Positions 4,772-8,248 of a stretch of 8,248 nt of DNA are shown here, piece by piece (within the stretch, counting starts at the first letter, position 1; every line of letters begins with the position of its first letter). Below the pieces are notes generated by a model. That model was given only the letters and a program-made list of their open reading frames with translations. It was not told the origin of the DNA and did no database searches. The position numbers and the translations under genes are program-made. The DNA lies in the NCBI GenBank assembly GCA_905211485.1, contig CAJMAW010000125.1:1-8248 (forward strand), given 5' to 3'. The DNA comes from an uncultured Lentisphaeria bacterium. Lineage in GTDB: Bacteria > Verrucomicrobiota > Lentisphaeria > Victivallales > UBA1829.

Positions 4772-5824
4772 ATGTCGCGTAGTGAAACATTCAGACCTTT
4801 GTATAAAAAGCTGGTCGACAAGATTGAGCTGGATATTATCCGTCGAAATCTGAAGACCGGGGATTTTTTCTGTGTTCTGAAAGATTTATGTGACCAATAC
4901 AAGGTGTCCATCATTACCGTAAGAAAGGCGGTATCCATTCTCGAGAATAACGGTATTCTCTCCTGCAAGTCCGCCAGCGGCATTTATATTGCTAACCGGG
5001 AACTTTTGAATACCTTGAATACGTTTGAGCGTATCATTTTGATTCCTCATCATCATTACATAGAACACCCGAATCTGTTTTTTGAGTTGCGTCTGAGCGC
5101 ACTACTTCAAACACTTCCACAGAAAGGATATGTCGGATTGCCGATTTATCGGAAGGATTTGAATCCAGAGCGGATTAATCTGTTGGGGCAGCGAGTAGTT
5201 GGAGTAATTGGCGGAAACAGCATGGCAAAGGAATTGCTACCTCGAAGCTCCGCATCTCCGAAACTGATGTTGATCAATCCTCCACAAGAGATTGCACCAT
5301 CTCATCAAGTGTGTCTGTGTCAGTATGATTTCCGGGAACAGTTTCGAAAATCGTATGAATTTGCGTTGCGTCGGAATATGCCCCAAATCGTCCGTCTTGT
5401 CACGGATTCATCCTATCATATTCCTGATTTGGAGGCTCAGGCCTCCCTTTTACAGTTTGATCTTCCAAAACTTGACCACACCGAACCGGCCATTCAAACC
5501 GGCCGTCGTATGGCAAACGAATTACTCACAAAGGCGTCAGACAGCTTTTTCTGGATTACGGATGATTTTGTCGCCCTGGGCTTCCACGAGGTATTTTTAG
5601 CGCGTGGGATCAACCTGATTGCCGACCAGCGGATTCTGGTAAATGCATCGCCGTCATTTCCCATCATAGAAGCCATGGGATTGCCGGTCATTGGTTTCGG
5701 GGCTACCAAAATCGGTCATGACGCTGCTTCTTTCTTCTGTGATTTTCTGGATGCTTTGCCCGAGACACGTCCATCCGTTCCACTGTTGATTTCTCCTGAA
5801 GCCAATCGACCGGCGCAAATTTGA
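4772..5824 (+). CDS. GntR-family regulator with LacI-type sensor domain (AraR-like)
   Basis: The protein has 350 residues; its start is fixed by AGGAG 4761-4765 six bases ahead of ATG 4772. Residues 9-74 form a GntR winged helix-turn-helix (PLYKKLVDKIELDI, then VSIITVRKAVSILENNGI and the wing SASGIYIA). Residues about 85-350 resemble the periplasmic-binding-protein fold used by LacI-type sensors (RVVGVIGGN, FFWITDDFVALGF, FPIIEAMGLPVIGFGATKIG). This GntR-DNA-binding plus LacI-sensor arrangement is known from AraR of Bacillus, which represses arabinose genes and is released by the sugar. Here the ligand is unknown and is likely a sugar or sugar acid given the neighbours. It is probably a cytoplasmic dimer and may regulate itself or the converging operon. 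It is more AT-rich than the flanking genes, and its last 109 bases overlap the opposite gene. Confidence 0.85.
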   Translation: MSRSETFRPLYKKLVDKIELDIIRRNLKTGDFFCVLKDLCDQYKVSIITVRKAVSILENNGILSCKSASGIYIANRELLNTLNTFERIILIPHHHYIEHPNLFFELRLSALLQTLPQKGYVGLPIYRKDLNPERINLLGQRVVGVIGGNSMAKELLPRSSASPKLMLINPPQEIAPSHQVCLCQYDFREQFRKSYEFALRRNMPQIVRLVTDSSYHIPDLEAQASLLQFDLPKLDHTEPAIQTGRRMANELLTKASDSFFWITDDFVALGFHEVFLARGINLIADQRILVNASPSFPIIEAMGLPVIGFGATKIGHDAASFFCDFLDALPETRPSVPLLISPEANRPAQI

Positions 5825-7008
5825 CCGTCTCCCAGCACCATAATGCCGAAAGGCGCTTCACTGGTCAGGCGGAAACCGAACTCGCCGGCAGGATCCGACA
5901 GATTCACGGTCTGAACGGGGTGGTCGGCATCGAATACAAATTTCCGGACTACAGTTCCCCGATTGACGAGCCTGCAATGCACGCTTGCATCTTTTTCGCC
6001 AGAAAGAAGAAGTGTCCCTGAAAAACGGTCAAACGTTTTTTCCGGCAAATGGTAGAGCAGGTTCTGTTCAACGGACAACCCGAATGAAAGTCCGGAGTGA
6101 AAAACTGCTTCCGGAAAGGTCAACTGTTGTTTTTGACCGTCTGGGGTATAATAACAGTCAATTTCCTGCGTACGGAAACGATACGCGCCATACCCTCCGA
6201 CCGGGAACTCGTATGGTTCAAGTTCAGCCAGAGGTATATACGGAGAAGCTTCTGTTTTTCCCGTCGCCAGTTCCGACACCGTTTTCAGAACATCCGCACA
6301 AAGCAGGACGGCGTTCCGGTACATGGACAAACAGGAGGCCGTATTTTCACTTTTCCCGTTCCAGTGCGCAAGCAGAACCTCCATGCAGCTCCTGCGGGCC
6401 GCGCGCGCCGTTCGGCAGTAATGGGCATAGAGCCGCAGAGCCGCTTCCGGGACGCTGGTGCCGAGCATACGGGGCGCAGCTGAAAAAAACGGTAAGTCCG
6501 AACAATCCAGCCGGGCCAGAACTTCCGCCGGAGAAAAATCACCGATTCTCAGACGGTCAAAGAAAAACAGATCACTCCCTCCGGGGCCCTCCAGTGCATG
6601 AATGCCAAAACAGGCATCCTGCAGGACATGCAGCAGAACTCCGAGGTATTTCATCGCCTCCTCCTCTTTGCCGTCGCCAAGCAGAGTCGCACTCTGCCGC
6701 AGAAGATGAAGAAATCCGGGAAGCGCAAAGTCATAATTCCCGTTCCGGAAAGCACGGGCGCGGCGGATTTGTCCGGCGCAATCGACGGTATGGTAGCGGT
6801 ACAGTTCGGCATAAGACACATCCGGCAGATAATGGAACCATTCTCCGGAGGGAAGACGGCAATACCGTGCGAACTCTTCCGGGGCATTGAGCGCCAGGTC
6901 CGGATAAAGACAGAATTCTTCCGTCAAACGGCTCCGGGGGCCGGGGAGTTCCGGAACAAGGTTCAAGGCATTTGCGGTCATCCTGCGATGCTGGGCTGTC
7001 TCCGGCAT
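5716..7008 (-). CDS. Zinc-phospholipase-C-like protein with C-terminal beta domain
   Basis: The protein has 430 residues. ATG 7008 is preceded by GAGGAG and lies only three bases after the stop of the upstream gene, so the two are co-transcribed. There is no signal peptide. Residues about 5-200 are helical and carry YLGVLLHVLQD and FGIHALEG, giving H127-x3-D131-x5-H137. This is the same spacing as the zinc-binding core of bacterial phospholipase C (H-x3-D-x5-H), within a phospholipase C/S1-P1 nuclease-like fold. Further candidate ligands are His7, Asp63 and His73. Residues about 270-395 look like a beta-sandwich, possibly of the NPCBM carbohydrate-binding kind. The tail (about residue 400 on) is polar, Ser/Lys-rich and encoded opposite the regulator's 3' end, so it may not be functional. 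The substrate is unknown, and phosphodiesterase or nuclease activity is only inferred. I do not know a characterised protein with this combination. Confidence 0.7.
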   Translation of the reverse strand: MPETAQHRRMTANALNLVPELPGPRSRLTEEFCLYPDLALNAPEEFARYCRLPSGEWFHYLPDVSYAELYRYHTVDCAGQIRRARAFRNGNYDFALPGFLHLLRQSATLLGDGKEEEAMKYLGVLLHVLQDACFGIHALEGPGGSDLFFFDRLRIGDFSPAEVLARLDCSDLPFFSAAPRMLGTSVPEAALRLYAHYCRTARAARRSCMEVLLAHWNGKSENTASCLSMYRNAVLLCADVLKTVSELATGKTEASPYIPLAELEPYEFPVGGYGAYRFRTQEIDCYYTPDGQKQQLTFPEAVFHSGLSFGLSVEQNLLYHLPEKTFDRFSGTLLLSGEKDASVHCRLVNRGTVVRKFVFDADHPVQTVNLSDPAGEFGFRLTSEAPFGIMVLGDGQICAGRLASGEINSGTDGRVSGKASRKSQKKEAAS

Positions 7009-7022
7009 GTTTTACTCCTCTC
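7009..7022 (-). promoter_or_regulatory. Ribosome-binding site coupled to the upstream stop codon
   Basis: On the minus strand GAGGAG immediately precedes the TAA stop of the DUF4838 gene and lies about 7 bases ahead of ATG 7008. The site is embedded in the last codons of the upstream gene, which suggests translational coupling. Confidence 0.7.
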
Positions 7023-8248
7023 CTCTGTCAAAGATCACCCGTCCAAACCGTTTGACCGGGAAATCCGCGATCGGGCGCAGCGTCGGGCTCCAGAGGTCGG
7101 AACGGTTCCAGACTCCGCCGTAGCGCATAATTTGCAGACGCAATTTTCCCCGCCCGGAAAGCGGAAGACGGAATATGGCAAGGAATGTTCCATCGTCACG
7201 TTCATTCCGCACGCGGTATTCCTGCCAGAATGTCCATCGTTTATTGACATTGGGCGCGTAATTTTTCTGTACGGCATCCGAATCACCGGCCGTAAATATG
7301 CGGAATTCATCTTCCGGGGACGCATTCGGCATTTCCAGCCGGAAAAGCAGCTCACTGCCGCGGCGGAGCATCTGCACGGTCGCTGTCTTTTCGGGGGGAC
7401 CGCCCCATTGACGTTCCACCAGGGATGCCACGGGCTGCTCCTTCCAGTCGGACTCCTCCGGTTCCTCTGAAATACTTCTGCAGTAATATTCCGGAATATG
7501 ATCGGCATATTGATGGAAGCGCGCGGATTCCTGAAAAAAACGGGAGTAGATCCGGTCTCTCCAGAAAACAATCCTCCGATGTTCCGGAGAGCCGGGCTCA
7601 CATTGAGCAGCCGCCTGATTGAGCAGAAGTTTTAAATCCCGCACTCGGTCTTCATCGTAGCGGACACAATGAATGAAAGCGATCTCATCCATTGTTTCGG
7701 GCGACCAAGGAATTCCTTCCCAGCGGGAGATGATCAGATCGTGGAATCTGCGCATCGTATCCGCCGCCGGCCCGAAAGAGTTCCTGATGTAATCCCACAA
7801 CAGTTCATCAACGCTGTATTCCGGATTCCATAAGAGACGGCTTTGCAGCCAGACCATCGGATAGGTGGAAAATGCGTTCAAACGCCCCTCTTCACCCGAC
7901 CGGTTCAGGCGGGAATTCAAGCCGTTGATGAAACAGCTGTCAGTTACGTCCCTTGTTGCCAACAGCCAGCGTTTGAAAATATTGGGGTACATAAATGGGA
8001 CCTTGGAGGTATATGTGGCCGGGTCGACGATATTCAGCCAGATTCCGAAACGCTCTGTTTTGTTGTTCAGCAACTTTGACCACGCATGCACCTTTTCCAG
8101 CTCCTGGTTGAAGAGATCCGGGTCTGAAGCGTAGTGTACAATTTTTGTGACGTAGGTAACGTCGACATTATCGGGAATCCGCATTCCCTCCGGAGGAGAT
8201 GGTATGATAAATGACTGACGTTCGCGGTTTCTGCTTGCGGCGTGTAAT
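7012..8248 (-). CDS. DUF4838 domain protein, N-terminus beyond window edge
   Basis: The frame is open to the right edge, with 411 visible codons and no stop upstream of ATG 8184. That ATG has GGAGG only two bases ahead and lies within a continuous PPEGMRIP segment, so it is not the start. The stop is TAA at 7014-7012. Residues about 20-190 match the core of DUF4838 proteins, which are related to alpha-glucuronidase-like glycosidases: an HAWSKLL...FGIWLNIVDP segment, LNAFSTYPMVWLQSRLLWNP, then YSVDELLWDYIRNSFGPAAD and a helical tail. Residues about 280-400 form a beta-rich domain (TATVQMLRRGSELLFRLEM, RWTFWQEYRV) resembling CBM9/DOMON-type sugar-binding modules. It probably acts on glycans or sugar acids; the catalytic residues are likely upstream, outside the window. 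It is the first visible gene of a minus-strand operon with the zinc-PLC-like gene. Confidence 0.85.
   Translation of the reverse strand, partial: LHAASRNRERQSFIIPSPPEGMRIPDNVDVTYVTKIVHYASDPDLFNQELEKVHAWSKLLNNKTERFGIWLNIVDPATYTSKVPFMYPNIFKRWLLATRDVTDSCFINGLNSRLNRSGEEGRLNAFSTYPMVWLQSRLLWNPEYSVDELLWDYIRNSFGPAADTMRRFHDLIISRWEGIPWSPETMDEIAFIHCVRYDEDRVRDLKLLLNQAAAQCEPGSPEHRRIVFWRDRIYSRFFQESARFHQYADHIPEYYCRSISEEPEESDWKEQPVASLVERQWGGPPEKTATVQMLRRGSELLFRLEMPNASPEDEFRIFTAGDSDAVQKNYAPNVNKRWTFWQEYRVRNERDDGTFLAIFRLPLSGRGKLRLQIMRYGGVWNRSDLWSPTLRPIADFPVKRFGRVIFDRGEE

Noticed and set aside
3409..4790. Long minus-strand open frames of 325 and 317 codons
   Set aside because: They are antisense to the transposase DDE core, whose motifs are unmistakable on the plus strand. 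Their protein sequence shows no domain.
5985..7470. Long plus-strand open frames of 301 and 290 codons
   Set aside because: They lie opposite the two minus-strand genes, have no family features and no ribosome-binding site, and are Arg/Pro/Ser-rich in the way antisense shadows of GC-rich genes are.
8184..8248. ATG 8184 as the true start of the DUF4838 gene
   Set aside because: The same frame stays open to the window edge, the GGAGG is only two bases from this ATG, and DUF4838 proteins have a large N-terminal part that is missing here.

Overview
The window looks like a chromosomal segment of a fermentative, polysaccharide-using bacterium of the PVC group. A gut Lentisphaerae member such as Victivallis is my best guess. 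The reasons are the Gfo/Idh/MocA oxidoreductase, the GH28-like beta-helix protein, the DUF4838 protein, the AraR-type GntR/LacI hybrid regulator, the GC-rich coding sequence, and an insertion sequence placed among the sugar genes. This assignment is inferred from gene content; no taxonomic marker gene is present.

Layout: (1) 1-828 (+) is the C-terminal three quarters of a Gfo/Idh/MocA-type NAD(P)-dependent oxidoreductase, cut by the window edge. (2) 829-1229 is a 400-base gap that may hold a decayed short ORF. (3) 1230-2516 (+) is a cytoplasmic, unusually cysteine-rich GH28-like right-handed beta-helix protein. (4) 2517-2907 is non-coding but highly structured. It holds two copies of a 24-25 base direct repeat about 309 bases apart, two near-perfect AT-rich hairpins, and a GC-rich multi-hairpin block at about 2701-2787 that looks like a structured RNA. 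I suspect, without proof, that this RNA is HEARO/omegaRNA-like. (5) 2908-4563 (+) is a DDE (rve/IS481-like) transposase carrying a 33-base in-frame tandem duplication. A second HTH ORF (4145-4552) is overprinted in another frame on its 3' end. (6) 4564-4771 is an AT-rich intergenic region with a good extended -10 promoter, a 13-base inverted repeat and a direct repeat. (7) 4772-5824 (+) is an AraR-like GntR-family regulator with a LacI-type sugar-sensing domain. (8) 5716-7008 (-) and 7012-8248 (-) form a tightly spaced operon entering from beyond the right edge. It encodes a DUF4838 protein (partial) followed by a protein with a zinc-phospholipase-C-like N-terminus and a beta-sandwich C-terminus. 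The regulator and the last operon gene converge and overlap by 109 bases.

How it may fit together: the oxidoreductase, beta-helix protein and DUF4838 operon suggest breakdown of acidic or uronate-type glycans. The regulator is a plausible local sugar-responsive switch, although its target cannot be shown from this window. The insertion sequence and its structured upstream leader interrupt this catabolic neighbourhood and are the most unusual part of the window.
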